A stretch of DNA of 64,000 nucleotides. It comes from Marinobacter szutsaonensis (GTDB taxonomy: Bacteria; Pseudomonadota; Gammaproteobacteria; Pseudomonadales; Oleiphilaceae). The stretch spans positions 434,001-498,000 of the forward strand of contig NZ_BAAAFC010000002.1 in the NCBI RefSeq assembly GCF_039523335.1. Direction: 5' to 3'. The notes under the pieces were generated by a model. The model was not told where the DNA came from. It saw only the letters and a list, made by a program, of their open reading frames with translations, and ran no database searches. Shown piece by piece: positions 52,790 to 63,315 of this stretch. Within the stretch, counting starts at the first letter, position 1. Every line of letters starts with the position of its first letter. A program made the position numbers and the translations under genes.

Positions 52790-55390
52790 ATGACAAATAG
52801 CGACCCGAGAGCCGGGGATGCCATCGATAAGCAGAAAGTTGAGGAATTCCTCCAGACCGAATCGGGCGGAAGGGCTGCCACCGGGCCCGCCGCTGTCATT
52901 CTCTTTATCGTTCCTCTGCTCTGGTCTCTTTTCCAGCTTTGGATAGCGTCACCGCTTCCCTATATTTTCGAGATCGGCGTGTTCAATTCCACGGAAGCAC
53001 GCTCGATTCACCTGGCGTTTGCCTCGTTCCTGGCGTTTGCCGCTTTCCCGATGATGCGGGGCAAGCACCAGAATCATGTGCCGGTCTTTGACTGGATACT
53101 GGCGCTGGCGGCAGCTTTCGCGGCCTCCTACCTTTACGTTTTCTATGACCAGCTGGCCACCCGTCCGGGAGCGCCCAACACACAGGATATGGTGGTGGCC
53201 CTGGGCGGTCTCGTGCTGTTGCTCGAAGCCACTCGTCGTGCGCTGGGCCTGCCGCTGACCATTGTGGCTGGCGTGTTCATTATCTATTCCCTGGCCGGCC
53301 CCTACATGCCGGATGTGATTTCCCACAAGGGTGCCAGCCTGAGCAAGCTGGCATCGCACCAGTGGCTAGGTACCGAGGGTGTGTTCGGTGTGGCCCTGGG
53401 GGTCTCAACCAGCTTCGTGTTCCTGTTTGTCTTGTTCGGGGCATTGCTTGAACGGGCCGGTGCCGGTAACTACTTCATCAAGGTCGCCTATGCGCTCCTG
53501 GGTCACATGCGTGGAGGTCCTGCGAAGGCAGCCGTGGTTTCCAGTGGCCTGAGTGGTGTTATTTCCGGCTCTTCCATTGCCAACGTGGTCACCACCGGTA
53601 CTTTCACCATTCCGTTGATGAAGCGGGTGGGCTTTCCTGCCACCAAGGCGGGTGCGGTTGAGGTGGCAGCCTCCACCAACGGCCAGCTGACGCCTCCGAT
53701 CATGGGGGCCGCAGCCTTCCTGATGGTGGAGTATGTGGGCATTTCCTACCTGGAGGTCATCAAGCACGCGATTCTGCCGGCGATGATTTCCTATGTGGCT
53801 CTGATCTACATCGTGCATCTCGAGGCCTGCAAGCTGAACATGAGAGGCATTGAACGGCTGGACCGTCCGACCCTGGCCCAGCGCATGCTGAACTGGGTTG
53901 TGATTCTGCTGGGCCTCTGCGTGCTGACCCTGGTGGTCTATTACGGCATCGGCTGGATGAAGACCGTCCTGGGCGAAGCCGCCATGTGGGTGCTGACGCC
54001 TCTGCTGTTGCTTGCCTACATAGGGCTGGTCGGCTATGCGAGCAAGTTTCCGGATCTTGAGGAAGACGATCCGGAGAAATCCCTGGATGAACTGCCTCCG
54101 GTCGGCCCGACGGTCAAGACCGGTCTGTACTTCCTGCTGCCAGTGGTTGTGCTGGTCTGGTGTCTGACGGTAGAACGTTTCTCCCCCCAGTTGTCCGCTT
54201 TCTGGGCGACCGTTTTCATGATCTTCATCGTAATCACCCAGCGGCCGCTGAAAGCCTTCTTCCACAAGCGTGGAGACTACATTGCGGGATTGAAGCAGGG
54301 CAGTGTTGATCTGGCCCATTCCCTCGTGACGGGTGCCCGGAACATGGTGGGTATCGGTGTGGCAACGGCGACCGCCGGCATCGTGGTCGGGACCGTAACG
54401 CTGACCGGCATCGGGCTGGTGATGACCGAGTTCGTGGAGTTCATCTCGGGCGGGAACCTGTTGTTGATGCTGATCTTCACGGCGATCATCAGTCTCATTC
54501 TCGGTATGGGTCTGCCGACCACGGCCAACTACATCGTGGTCTCAACTCTGATGGCGCCGGTTATCGTGACCCTTGGCGCCGAGAATGGCCTGCTGGTGCC
54601 CCTGATTGCGGTGCACCTGTTCGTGTTCTATTTCGGTATCCTGGCGGATGATACGCCGCCGGTAGGTCTCGCCGCCTACGCGGCCGCAGCGATCTCCGGT
54701 GCCGATCCGATACGCACGGGTGTGCAGGGCTTCACCTATGACATCCGTACCGCGATCCTGCCGTTCATGTTCATTTTCAACACCCAACTGTTGTTGATCG
54801 GACTGACCGGCTGGGTGGACCTGCTCATCACCATCTTCAGTGCGGTGACCGCCATGCTGGTGTTCTCCGCGGCGACCCAGGGGTACTGGTTCACCAAAAC
54901 ACGGTGGTGGGAGACAGTCTGTCTGCTGTTGATCACCTTCACGCTGTTCCGGCCGGGATTCTGGTGGGACAGGATTTATCCGCCCACGGAAGATCGGCCT
55001 GGATCAGAGATCTTCCAGTATGTTGAGGATGTTCCGGCTGATAAGCCCATTGTGATCCAGGCTTCCGGTATGTCCATTGATGGCGACGAGGTGTCCAAGT
55101 ACCTGCGGTTGCCGCTGCCCGAGGCAGAGACGCCACAGCAGCGACTGGCCCAGGCCGGGCTCGAGGTCTCTGCCCAGGGCGAGCAGATGGTCGTGGACTT
55201 CGTGAACTTCGGAAGTATCGCGGAGCAGGCAGGGATCAGCTTCGGCTGGACCATCGACAAGGTTCAGGTTGAGAAGGACCGGCCGCCCAAGGAGCTGATG
55301 TTTATCCCGGCACTTATGCTGCTGGCGGCGCTGGCCTTTGGCCAGCTCCGGAGAAAAGCCAGGGAGGAGGCCGCAAGCCAGCCGGCCTGA
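52790..55390 (+). CDS. TRAP transporter permease, fused 4TM/12TM subunits
   Basis: An 866-residue permease joining the small (DctQ-like, helices in residues about 25-170) and large (DctM-like, about 175-720) subunits. Key large-subunit blocks are SGVISGSSIANVVTTGTFTI, AAASTNGQLTPPIMGAAAF in pieces (STNGQLTPPIMGAAAF) and ILGMGLPTTANYIV. The C-terminal tail (about 725-866) is a DUF3394-type periplasmic extension with a PDZ-like stretch ending in a last hydrophobic helix. With the TAXI protein it makes a secondary, ion-driven importer. CAGGATCC precedes the ATG. Confidence 0.93.
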   Translation: MTNSDPRAGDAIDKQKVEEFLQTESGGRAATGPAAVILFIVPLLWSLFQLWIASPLPYIFEIGVFNSTEARSIHLAFASFLAFAAFPMMRGKHQNHVPVFDWILALAAAFAASYLYVFYDQLATRPGAPNTQDMVVALGGLVLLLEATRRALGLPLTIVAGVFIIYSLAGPYMPDVISHKGASLSKLASHQWLGTEGVFGVALGVSTSFVFLFVLFGALLERAGAGNYFIKVAYALLGHMRGGPAKAAVVSSGLSGVISGSSIANVVTTGTFTIPLMKRVGFPATKAGAVEVAASTNGQLTPPIMGAAAFLMVEYVGISYLEVIKHAILPAMISYVALIYIVHLEACKLNMRGIERLDRPTLAQRMLNWVVILLGLCVLTLVVYYGIGWMKTVLGEAAMWVLTPLLLLAYIGLVGYASKFPDLEEDDPEKSLDELPPVGPTVKTGLYFLLPVVVLVWCLTVERFSPQLSAFWATVFMIFIVITQRPLKAFFHKRGDYIAGLKQGSVDLAHSLVTGARNMVGIGVATATAGIVVGTVTLTGIGLVMTEFVEFISGGNLLLMLIFTAIISLILGMGLPTTANYIVVSTLMAPVIVTLGAENGLLVPLIAVHLFVFYFGILADDTPPVGLAAYAAAAISGADPIRTGVQGFTYDIRTAILPFMFIFNTQLLLIGLTGWVDLLITIFSAVTAMLVFSAATQGYWFTKTRWWETVCLLLITFTLFRPGFWWDRIYPPTEDRPGSEIFQYVEDVPADKPIVIQASGMSIDGDEVSKYLRLPLPEAETPQQRLAQAGLEVSAQGEQMVVDFVNFGSIAEQAGISFGWTIDKVQVEKDRPPKELMFIPALMLLAALAFGQLRRKAREEAASQPA

Positions 55391-55424
55391 CGGTTCCACC
55401 GGAATTTTGTTAAGTCCGTAGAAG

Positions 55425-55451
55425 CCCGGCGTTAACCCGCCGGGTTTTTTT
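55425..55451 (+). terminator. Rho-independent terminator of TRAP operon
   Basis: CCCGGCG-TTAACC-CGCCGGG followed by seven T. A TG-G-TAGACT extended -10 (55453-55461) right behind it may start the thrS transcript. Confidence 0.88.
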
Positions 55452-55471
55452 CTGGTAGACTCGCCGCAGAT

Positions 55472-55529
55472 CCGGGCCGCGGTTTGTGTCGCGGTGTCCC
55501 GGCACCATGTGATCTTTGGTATAGATCAC
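55472..55529 (+). promoter_or_regulatory. thrS leader with two tRNA-Thr anticodon-arm mimics (translational operator)
   Basis: Stem-loop 1 (55472-55502): CCGGG/CCCGG and CCGCG/CGCGG helices with a three-base bulge and a GTTTGTGT loop. Stem-loop 2 (55509-55529): perfect GTGATCT/AGATCAC arms and a seven-base loop TTGGTAT, which reads as U32-U33-G34-G35-U36-A37-U38, the anticodon loop of tRNA-Thr(GGU). Loop 1 can be read as U33 followed by UGU. Both thus carry G35-U36, the identity bases for ThrRS. The Shine-Dalgarno (55545-55549) lies 15 bases downstream. E. coli ThrRS represses its own mRNA through such arms. Confidence 0.65.
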
Positions 55530-55555
55530 CGCTGAGGCAACAACAGGAGTATTCC

Positions 55556-57481
55556 ATGCCCGTCATTACCCTGCCGGATGGCAGTCATCGCAGTTTTGCT
55601 GAACCCGTAACCGTACACGACGTCGCCGCCGACATTGGCGCCGGCCTGGCCAAGGCTGCCCTGGCCGGAAAAGTTGATGGCAAGCTGGTGGACACCAGTC
55701 ACCTGATCGACCGTGATGCCGAACTGGCCATCGTTACCGATCGTGATGAGGACGGCGTCGACGTCATTCGTCATTCCACAGCCCACCTGATGGCGATGGC
55801 CGTCCAGGAACTGTTCCCCGGCGCCCAGGTGACCATTGGCCCGGTGATCGACAATGGCTTCTACTACGACTTCAAGTACGACCGCCCGTTCACCAACGAG
55901 GATCTGGCGCGGATCGAGAAGCGGATGGAAGAGCTGGCGAAGCAGGACATTCCCGTCTCCCGTTCCGTGATGTCCCGGGAAGACGCCATCAAACTGTTCG
56001 AGGACATGGGCGAGGAATACAAGGTTCGCATCATCCAGGACATCCCCGGTGATGAAGATCTGTCATTTTACCGTCAGGGCGACTTTATCGACCTGTGCCG
56101 CGGTCCCCACGTGCCCAGCACCGGCAAGCTCAAGGCCTTCAAGCTTACCAAGGTGGCCGGCGCCTACTGGCGTGGCGACACCAGCAACGAGCAGCTGCAG
56201 CGGGTCTACGGTACTGCCTGGGGCAACAAGAAAGACCTCAAGGCCTACCTGAACCGGCTGGAAGAGGCCGAAAAGCGGGATCATCGCAAGATCGGCAAGA
56301 AGCTGAACCTGTTCCACATGCAGGAAGAAGCTCCGGGCATGGTGTTCTGGCACCCGGATGGCTGGTCCCTGTACCAGGAGATCGAGCAGTATATGCGTGC
56401 CAAGCTGCACAGGCACGGCTACCAGGAGATCAAGACTCCGCAGGTGGTGTCCCGTACCCTTTGGGAGAAATCCGGGCACTGGGACAAGTTCAAGGACGAC
56501 ATGTTCACCACCGAGTCCGAGAAGCACGACTACGCCATCAAGCCTATGAACTGCCCCTGCCACGTGCAGGTGTTCAACCAGGGCCTGAAGAGCTACAAGG
56601 ATCTGCCCCTGCGTCTGGCGGAGTTCGGCTCCTGCCACCGCAACGAGGCGTCCGGCGCACTGCACGGCTTGATGCGGGTGCGTGGCTTCACCCAGGATGA
56701 TGCGCACATCTTCTGCGAAGAGGACGCCATCCAGGAAGAAGTATCCGCGTTCATCAAGTTGCTGCACGAAGTCTACGAGGACTTCGGGTTCACCGAGATC
56801 CTGTACAAGCTCTCCACCCGTCCGGAAAAGCGGGTCGGTTCCGACGAAGTCTGGGACAAGTCCGAGGCGGCACTGGAGGAAGCCCTGAACCGCGAGGGCG
56901 TGGATTGGGAACTGCTGCCGGGTGAGGGCGCCTTCTACGGACCGAAGATCGAATTCTCCCTGAAGGACTGTATCGGCCGGGTCTGGCAGTGCGGTACCAT
57001 CCAGGTGGACTTCTCCATGCCGGGTCGCCTGGGAGCCCAGTACGTGGCCGACAACTCCGAGCGCAGGACCCCGGTCATGCTGCACCGTGCGGTGCTCGGT
57101 TCCTTCGAGCGCTTCATCGGTATCCTGATCGAGGAATACGAAGGTGCGTTCCCGGTCTGGCTGGCGCCAACCCAGGTGGCGGTGCTGAATATTACCGATA
57201 ACCAGCGTGATTATTGTCAGAATCTGGCCAAAAAGTGGGATTCTTTGGGCTTTAGGGTTAATGCTGACTTGAGAAACGAGAAGATCGGCTTTAAAATCCG
57301 CGAGCATACTCTTAATAAGGTTCCCTATCTCGTTGTTGTCGGCGATAAAGAAATCGAGAACAACGCGGTTGCGGTGAGAACCCGCAAGGGCGAAGATCTG
57401 GGGACCATGTCGGTCGACGAATTCGAAGCGCTACTGGCCAAAGACGTCGAACGCAAAGGTAGAACCAAAACGGAGATCTGA
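55556..57481 (+). CDS. thrS: Threonyl-tRNA synthetase
   Basis: A 641-residue class II synthetase. It has an N-terminal TGS domain ([18 protein letters not shown]), the editing domain with [17 protein letters not shown] and the distal [14 protein letters not shown], then the catalytic core with [10 protein letters not shown] (zinc Cys), motif 2 [25 protein letters not shown] and motif 3 ([19 protein letters not shown]). The anticodon-binding domain is at the end. The frame is open from 55484, but AGGAG before 55556 and the TGS start decide. The coding frame ends next to the ATT start of infC. Confidence 0.98.
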   Translation: MPVITLPDGSHRSFAEPVTVHDVAADIGAGLAKAALAGKVDGKLVDTSHLIDRDAELAIVTDRDEDGVDVIRHSTAHLMAMAVQELFPGAQVTIGPVIDNGFYYDFKYDRPFTNEDLARIEKRMEELAKQDIPVSRSVMSREDAIKLFEDMGEEYKVRIIQDIPGDEDLSFYRQGDFIDLCRGPHVPSTGKLKAFKLTKVAGAYWRGDTSNEQLQRVYGTAWGNKKDLKAYLNRLEEAEKRDHRKIGKKLNLFHMQEEAPGMVFWHPDGWSLYQEIEQYMRAKLHRHGYQEIKTPQVVSRTLWEKSGHWDKFKDDMFTTESEKHDYAIKPMNCPCHVQVFNQGLKSYKDLPLRLAEFGSCHRNEASGALHGLMRVRGFTQDDAHIFCEEDAIQEEVSAFIKLLHEVYEDFGFTEILYKLSTRPEKRVGSDEVWDKSEAALEEALNREGVDWELLPGEGAFYGPKIEFSLKDCIGRVWQCGTIQVDFSMPGRLGAQYVADNSERRTPVMLHRAVLGSFERFIGILIEEYEGAFPVWLAPTQVAVLNITDNQRDYCQNLAKKWDSLGFRVNADLRNEKIGFKIREHTLNKVPYLVVVGDKEIENNAVAVRTRKGEDLGTMSVDEFEALLAKDVERKGRTKTEI

Positions 57482-57483
57482 TT

Positions 57484-58023
57484 ATTAAACAGCGAGCGAA
57501 TCGGGGTGGGCGTACTCCAAAAGCGCCTATCAATGAAAATATTGACGCAACTGAAGTCCGCCTGATTGATGCCGAAGGCAATCAGGTTGGTATTGTTCCC
57601 ATTGAGGATGCACTCAAGCAGGCAGAAGAAGCGTCTCTTGACCTGGTTCAGGTTACGGATTCCGATCCGATCGTCTGTAAGATAATGGACTACGGCAAGA
57701 AGATCTTCGAAGAGAAGAAGGCCAAGGCGGCTGCCAAGAAAAAGCAGAAGCAGACGCAGGTCAAAGAAGTCAAGTTCCGTCCAGGAACTGAAGAAGGGGA
57801 TTATCAGGTCAAACTACGCAACCTGGTACGTTTCCTTGAAAACGGGGACCGCGGCAAAATCACTATCCGCTTCCGTGGCCGTGAGATGGCACACCAGGAA
57901 ATTGGTATGAAGCTCATGAACCGCATCGAAGCAGATATTGAGGAGCTGGCCCAGGTAGAACAGCGGCCGAAAATGGAAGGCCGCCAGATGACCATGGTCG
58001 TGGCACCCCGCAAGAAGAAGTGA
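57484..58023 (+). CDS. infC: Translation initiation factor IF-3 (ATT start codon)
   Basis: IF-3 of 179 residues, preventing premature subunit joining and proofreading start codons. The first ATG is only at 57685, inside the protein; in-frame upstream sequence reads [20 protein letters not shown], the conserved IF-3 N-terminus. The start is therefore ATT at 57484 (a second in-frame ATT is at 57481), two bases after the thrS stop, with GGAG at 57472-57475. ATT starts are characteristic of infC and underlie autoregulation, because IF-3 rejects non-standard starts. The C-terminal domain ends [19 protein letters not shown]. Confidence 0.96.
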   Translation: MKQRANRGGRTPKAPINENIDATEVRLIDAEGNQVGIVPIEDALKQAEEASLDLVQVTDSDPIVCKIMDYGKKIFEEKKAKAAAKKKQKQTQVKEVKFRPGTEEGDYQVKLRNLVRFLENGDRGKITIRFRGREMAHQEIGMKLMNRIEADIEELAQVEQRPKMEGRQMTMVVAPRKKK

Positions 58024-58041
58024 ACCTGATCCAATGACGGG

Positions 58042-58061
58042 TCCCCCGCATCGGCGGGGGA
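58042..58061 (+). promoter_or_regulatory. Intercistronic hairpin between infC and rpmI
   Basis: TCCCCCGC-ATCG-GCGGGGGA, followed by ATTTG. It could be a partial terminator or part of an L20-responsive leader upstream of rpmI-rplT, as in other gammaproteobacteria. Confidence 0.5.
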
Positions 58062-58116
58062 TTTGTCGTTCAGGGGCACATTTGTTTATCCAAAATAGAA
58101 TGCGGAGTTTTAAAAA

Positions 58117-58308
58117 ATGCCTAAGATGAAAACCAAAAGCGGAGCTACCAAGCGGTTCAAGAAAACCGCGACCGGCTTCAAGCACAAGCAGTCCTTCACC
58201 AGCCACATCCTGACCAAGAAGAGCCCGAAGCGTAAGCGTCAGCTGCGCGGCACCAAGCTCATCGCCAAGTCAGATGTTGCAGCTATCAAGCGCATGACCG
58301 CGTGCTGA
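58117..58308 (+). CDS. rpmI: 50S ribosomal protein L35
   Basis: A 63-residue basic ribosomal protein: [20 protein letters not shown] at the start and [19 protein letters not shown] in the second half, both family hallmarks. GGAG lies eight bases before the ATG. Part of the infC-rpmI-rplT operon. Confidence 0.97.
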   Translation: MPKMKTKSGATKRFKKTATGFKHKQSFTSHILTKKSPKRKRQLRGTKLIAKSDVAAIKRMTAC

Positions 58309-58358
58309 TCCAGCCGCGCGAATCATTCCTGAGAAAGTAAAGGTAGAAGGATTAAAGT

Positions 58359-58712
58359 ATGGCTCGTGTAAAGCGTGGCGTGGTAGCACGTCGTCGTCAC
58401 AAGAAGATCATGAAGCAGGCCAAGGGTTACTACGGTGCCCGTAGCCGTGTTTTCCGGGTTGCCAAGCAGGCGGTTATCAAGGCCCAGCAGTATGCCTACC
58501 GTGACCGTCGCAACCGCAAGCGTGCATTCCGCGCTCTGTGGATCTCCCGTATCAACGCCGGTGCCCGCGCAAACGGTCTGTCCTACAGCCGTCTGATCGC
58601 TGGCCTCAAGAAGGCGAATGTTGAAATCGATCGTAAGGTTCTGGCCGACCTGGCCATGAACGAGCAGCAGGCGTTTGCCGCTGTTGTTGAGAAAGCCAAA
58701 GCGTCCCTGTGA
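58359..58712 (+). CDS. rplT: 50S ribosomal protein L20
   Basis: A 117-residue rRNA-binding protein required early in 50S assembly. [39 protein letters not shown] and [20 protein letters not shown] are diagnostic. GAAGGA precedes the ATG. In E. coli L20 also represses its operon by binding the mRNA; whether that holds here depends on the leader structure. Confidence 0.98.
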   Translation: MARVKRGVVARRRHKKIMKQAKGYYGARSRVFRVAKQAVIKAQQYAYRDRRNRKRAFRALWISRINAGARANGLSYSRLIAGLKKANVEIDRKVLADLAMNEQQAFAAVVEKAKASL

Positions 58713-58779
58713 TCGCTTAAGATCTCTCATCGATTGCTGATCGATCCGGCGTCTCATGGCATCATGAAGGCGCCTTCTG

Positions 58780-59849
<1,070 letters not shown>

Positions 59850-59923
59850 TCCTCCGGCTGGTCTGCAGGCATGAACGGCAATCAAACCAACAGGCAAAAC
59901 CGCATCAGGACAAGGCAAGAACC

Positions 59924-62296
59924 ATGAAATTCAGTGAACAGTGGCTGCGCGAGTGGGTTAATCCGAACATTGGCTCCCAGGAATTGATGGACCAGATCAC
60001 CATGGCCGGACTGGAAGTGGACGGCTTTGAGCCGGTCGCCGGAGAATTCAGCGGTGTGGTGGTTGGCGAAGTCCAATCCGTCGAACCGCACCCGGACGCG
60101 GACAAGCTCCGGGTCTGTCAGGTGAGCGATGGTGAACAGGCCGTCCAGGTGGTCTGTGGTGCGCCCAATGTACGCCCCGGCCTGAAGGTTCCCTTTGCTG
60201 TGGTTGGCGCGGTACTGCCGGGCAACTTCAAGATCAAGAAGGCCAAGCTGCGTGGCCAGCCCTCCGAGGGGATGCTGTGTTCCGAGTCCGAACTGGCCCT
60301 GTCTGATAATCACGACGGCCTTATGGAGTTGCCGGAGGATGCACCGGTTGGCCAGGACATGGCCGATTACCTCAAACTCAATGACATCACCATCGACGTG
60401 GACCTGACGCCGAATCGCAGCGATTGCCTCTCCATCAAGGGCATCGCCCGGGAAGTGGGTGTGCTCAACAGTTTGGTGGTCACCGAGCCCGCCATCGAGC
60501 CGGTGGAGGCAGTGCACTCTGAGGTCCCTGATATCCGTGTCGAAGCCCCGGCAGGTTGTCCCCGTTACCTCGGCCGTGTTCTGCGCAACGTGAATCTGAA
60601 AGCGGAAACACCGCTGTGGATGCAGGAGAAGCTGCGTCGCTCCGGTATCCGTTCCATCGATGCGGCGGTAGATGTCACCAATTACGTGATGTTGGAACTT
60701 GGCCAGCCCATGCACGCATTCGACCGTGACGAGATCAGCGGTGGCATTATCGTGCGTATGGCCAAACCGGCCGAGAAACTGGTTCTGCTCGACGGCCAGG
60801 AAGTGGAGCTCACCGAAGACACCCTGGTAATTGCCGACCACGAAAAGCCCATCGCCATCGCCGGTGTGATGGGTGGTGAGCATTCCGGTGTCAGCGAAAA
60901 GACCCGGGATCTGGTGCTGGAGTCCGCCTACTTTGACCCCATCACCCTGGCAGGCAAGGCTCGCCATTACGGCCTGCATACCGATGCCTCCCATCGTTTC
61001 GAGAGGGGCGTCGACTACAAGCTGGCCCGTGATGCCATGGAGCGTGCCACCGAGCTGCTCATGAATATCGTTGGTGGCGAACCCGGTGAAATCGTGGAAG
61101 TGGCCAGCGACGAGCATCTGCCGGCTGACCGCACCATTGACCTTCGGGAACAGCGGCTGGCCGATGTTCTCGGCATGGCGATCGATCGCACCACCGTTGA
61201 AGAGATACTCACGCGGCTCGGGCTCCATATCGACAAGCTGCTCAAGGATGGCTGGCGCGTCAGTGTGCCCAGTTTCCGTCCGGACATCACCATCGAGGAA
61301 GACCTGATCGAGGAAGTCGGCAGGATCTTTGGCTACAACAACCTGCCGGTGACCGAACCCACCGGCTCCCTCGGCCTGGTTGCCCGGGAAGAGGCAAAGC
61401 GCCCGGTGTCCGCCATCCGCAACTATTTTGTGGCCCAGGGCTACCAGGAAGCGGTTACCTACAGCTTCGTGGATCCCAAGGTGCAGAAGCTGGTTGATCC
61501 GGAGCGCGACGGTATTGCCCTGGCGAACCCGATCTCGGCGGACCTGTCGGTCATGCGTACCACTCTCTGGAGTGGTTTGCTCAAGACGGTTGCCTATAAC
61601 CAGAACCGTCAGCAGCCGCGTATCCGGCTCTTCGAGACCGGCCTGCGCTTTGAGCAGGACGGCGAGCGCATCGATCAGCAGCCCATGCTGGCCGGTGTGG
61701 TTGTCGGTGGTCAGTATCCGGAAAACTGGGCAAACGGTCGCAGAACCGCCGATTTCTTTGATGTAAAAGGGGAATTGGAAGGCTTGTTCAGGCTGCTCGG
61801 CATCGAGGTCCAGTTCGTGGCCAGCCAGCACCCGGCGCAGCATCCGGGCCAGACTGCCGAACTGATGCGCGATGGTGAACATGTAGGCTGGTTGGGCACG
61901 TTGCATCCACAAGTTCAGAAAAATCTGGAACTTAATGGCACGATCCTGATGTTTGAGCTATTCTTGAATTCGATCGTCACCGGATATGTGCCTAATTTCA
62001 AAGAAATTTCAAAATTCCCGGAAGTTCGCAGGGATTTGGCTATCATTATCGGGAGCGATGTAGCGTTCGCCGATGTGGAGCGTGTAGCCAGGAAGCATGC
62101 CGGTGAGCGTCTGACAGCGCTGCGTGCGTTCGATGTCTATGAAGGCGAGAGCCTGGGTGAGGGGAACCGGAGCCTGGCCCTGAGCCTGTTCTGGCAGCAT
62201 CCCGAACGCACCTTGAATGAAGACGAAGTGCATTCGCTCTTCAATGGTGTCATTGATGCCTTGAAAGAAGAGTTGGGGGCAACACTGAGGAGTTAA
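59924..62296 (+). CDS. pheT: Phenylalanyl-tRNA synthetase beta subunit
   Basis: A 790-residue subunit. It starts MKFSEQWLREWVNP, has a tRNA-binding EMAP/OB domain (VVVGEVQSVEPHPDADKLRV), B3/B4 editing domains, the B5 helix region with the FRPDITIEEDLIEEVGRIFGYNNLP block, a degenerate synthetase core and a C-terminal ferredoxin-like anticodon-binding domain (SKFPEVRRDLAIII). ihfA starts four bases after its stop, so pheST and ihfA share a transcript. Confidence 0.98.
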   Translation: MKFSEQWLREWVNPNIGSQELMDQITMAGLEVDGFEPVAGEFSGVVVGEVQSVEPHPDADKLRVCQVSDGEQAVQVVCGAPNVRPGLKVPFAVVGAVLPGNFKIKKAKLRGQPSEGMLCSESELALSDNHDGLMELPEDAPVGQDMADYLKLNDITIDVDLTPNRSDCLSIKGIAREVGVLNSLVVTEPAIEPVEAVHSEVPDIRVEAPAGCPRYLGRVLRNVNLKAETPLWMQEKLRRSGIRSIDAAVDVTNYVMLELGQPMHAFDRDEISGGIIVRMAKPAEKLVLLDGQEVELTEDTLVIADHEKPIAIAGVMGGEHSGVSEKTRDLVLESAYFDPITLAGKARHYGLHTDASHRFERGVDYKLARDAMERATELLMNIVGGEPGEIVEVASDEHLPADRTIDLREQRLADVLGMAIDRTTVEEILTRLGLHIDKLLKDGWRVSVPSFRPDITIEEDLIEEVGRIFGYNNLPVTEPTGSLGLVAREEAKRPVSAIRNYFVAQGYQEAVTYSFVDPKVQKLVDPERDGIALANPISADLSVMRTTLWSGLLKTVAYNQNRQQPRIRLFETGLRFEQDGERIDQQPMLAGVVVGGQYPENWANGRRTADFFDVKGELEGLFRLLGIEVQFVASQHPAQHPGQTAELMRDGEHVGWLGTLHPQVQKNLELNGTILMFELFLNSIVTGYVPNFKEISKFPEVRRDLAIIIGSDVAFADVERVARKHAGERLTALRAFDVYEGESLGEGNRSLALSLFWQHPERTLNEDEVHSLFNGVIDALKEELGATLRS

Positions 62297-62299
62297 GAG

Positions 62300-62602
62300 A
62301 TGGCGGCTTTGACGAAAGCGGAAATGGCGGAGCGCTTGTACGAGGAATTGGGTCTGAACAAGCGGGAAGCCAAGGAAATGGTGGAAGCTTTCTTCGATGA
62401 AATCAGAGGCGCACTCAGCCATAACGAACAGGTGAAGTTGTCCGGTTTCGGCAACTTCGACCTGCGGGACAAGAAACAGCGGCCGGGACGGAATCCGAAA
62501 ACTGGTGAAGAGATCCCGATCAGTGCACGGCGTGTTGTTACGTTTCGACCCGGACAAAAACTAAAACAGAAAGTGGAAGCGTATGCTGGAACCCAGTCAT
62601 AA
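62300..62602 (+). CDS. ihfA: Integration host factor alpha subunit
   Basis: A 100-residue DNA-bending protein of the HU/IHF family. [57 protein letters not shown] split around the beta arm ([20 protein letters not shown]), and [17 protein letters not shown]. It heterodimerises with IhfB. GGAG precedes the ATG. Its 3' end overlaps the MerR gene by 20 bases. Confidence 0.97.
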   Translation: MAALTKAEMAERLYEELGLNKREAKEMVEAFFDEIRGALSHNEQVKLSGFGNFDLRDKKQRPGRNPKTGEEIPISARRVVTFRPGQKLKQKVEAYAGTQS

Positions 62603-62948
62603 CAACGAACTCCCGGCAATCCCCGGGAAGCGTTACTTCACCATTGGTGAGGTAGCCGATCTTTGTGACGTCAAAGCCCATGTGTTGCGGTACTGGGAAC
62701 AGGAGTTTCCACAGCTGTCGCCGGTCAAGCGCCGGGGCAACCGTCGTTACTACCAGCGGGCGGATGTCATTACCATCCGCCAGATTCGCAGCCTGCTCTA
62801 TGATCAGGGCTACACCATCGGTGGCGCCAAGCAGAAGCTGAGCAGTCACGAGATAAAGGAAGACACCTCCCAGTACAAGCAGCTCATCCGTCAGATGATT
62901 GTTGAGCTCGAAGAAGTTCTTGAGGTGCTCAATACGCCGGTTAAATAA
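62583..62948 (+). CDS. MerR-family transcriptional regulator
   Basis: A 121-residue MerR protein: [29 protein letters not shown] is the winged HTH (in pieces [16 protein letters not shown] and [20 protein letters not shown]), then a dimerisation helix ([19 protein letters not shown]). No effector-binding domain or metal-binding cysteines follow. It overlaps the ihfA end and this ihfA-merR arrangement is conserved in pseudomonads. Its target is unknown. Confidence 0.93.
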   Translation: MLEPSHNNELPAIPGKRYFTIGEVADLCDVKAHVLRYWEQEFPQLSPVKRRGNRRYYQRADVITIRQIRSLLYDQGYTIGGAKQKLSSHEIKEDTSQYKQLIRQMIVELEEVLEVLNTPVK

Positions 62949-62966
62949 ACCGGGTGTGAGAACAGC

Positions 62967-63003
62967 AAGCCGGGGCGGCCCTCAGGACCGCCCCGGCTTT
63001 TTT
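62967..63003 (+). terminator. Rho-independent terminator of pheST-ihfA-merR
   Basis: AAGCCGGGGCGG and CCGCCCCGGCTT, perfect twelve-base arms with a nine-base loop, run into six T. Confidence 0.95.
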
Positions 63004-63010
63004 GTGGCTA

Positions 63011-63202
63011 TTACTTTTTCTTGCAGGTCTTGATGCCCAGGATGCTGTAGGCCGGGCAATTACCCATCAGCGCAGTCGCCAGCGGCACAATGCCAATCCA
63101 TCCCCAGGGTGTCTGGGGGCCAACGAATACCAGAGCAATCAGAACCACGCCAACCACGGCGCGGATGATGCGGTCAGCGGAACCCATGTTTACAGTCATC
63201 AT
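63011..63202 (-). CDS. DUF2892 (YgaP-type transmembrane) small membrane protein
   Basis: A 63-residue inner-membrane protein: N-terminal MGSADRIIRAVVGVVLIALVF forms helix 1, WGWIGIVPLATALMG helix 2, followed by CPAYSILGIKTC with two cysteines and KKK at the end. This matches the DUF2892 domain that in YgaP is fused to a rhodanese. AAGGAG precedes two adjacent ATGs (63202 and 63199). It is divergent from a Crp/Fnr-like gene with a palindrome between. A link to sulfur or redox metabolism is inferred. Confidence 0.88.
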   Translation of the reverse strand: MMTVNMGSADRIIRAVVGVVLIALVFVGPQTPWGWIGIVPLATALMGNCPAYSILGIKTCKKK

Positions 63203-63228
63203 TCAGTCTCCTTTGCTGATATGAGCTT

Positions 63229-63248
63229 ATGACTTAACTTTAGGTCAT
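63229..63248. promoter_or_regulatory. Imperfect palindrome between DUF2892 and Crp/Fnr-like genes
   Basis: ATGACTTAAC-TTTAGGTCAT: the two ten-base halves match as inverted repeats at eight positions (ATGAC-y-TAA). It lies midway between the divergent starts, a natural operator for the adjacent regulator. Confidence 0.5.
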
Positions 63249-63315
63249 ACTTCCGGATAGTTCAGTGATAAAGTCACACACGATCAGCCAACGTAAGGAA
63301 TCAGGACGTCATTCC

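Noticed and set aside
55508..55530. CRP-like site TGTGA...TCACC before thrS
   Set aside because: The half-sites are too far apart by seven bases for CRP; the seven-base loop fits a tRNA-Thr anticodon mimic much better.
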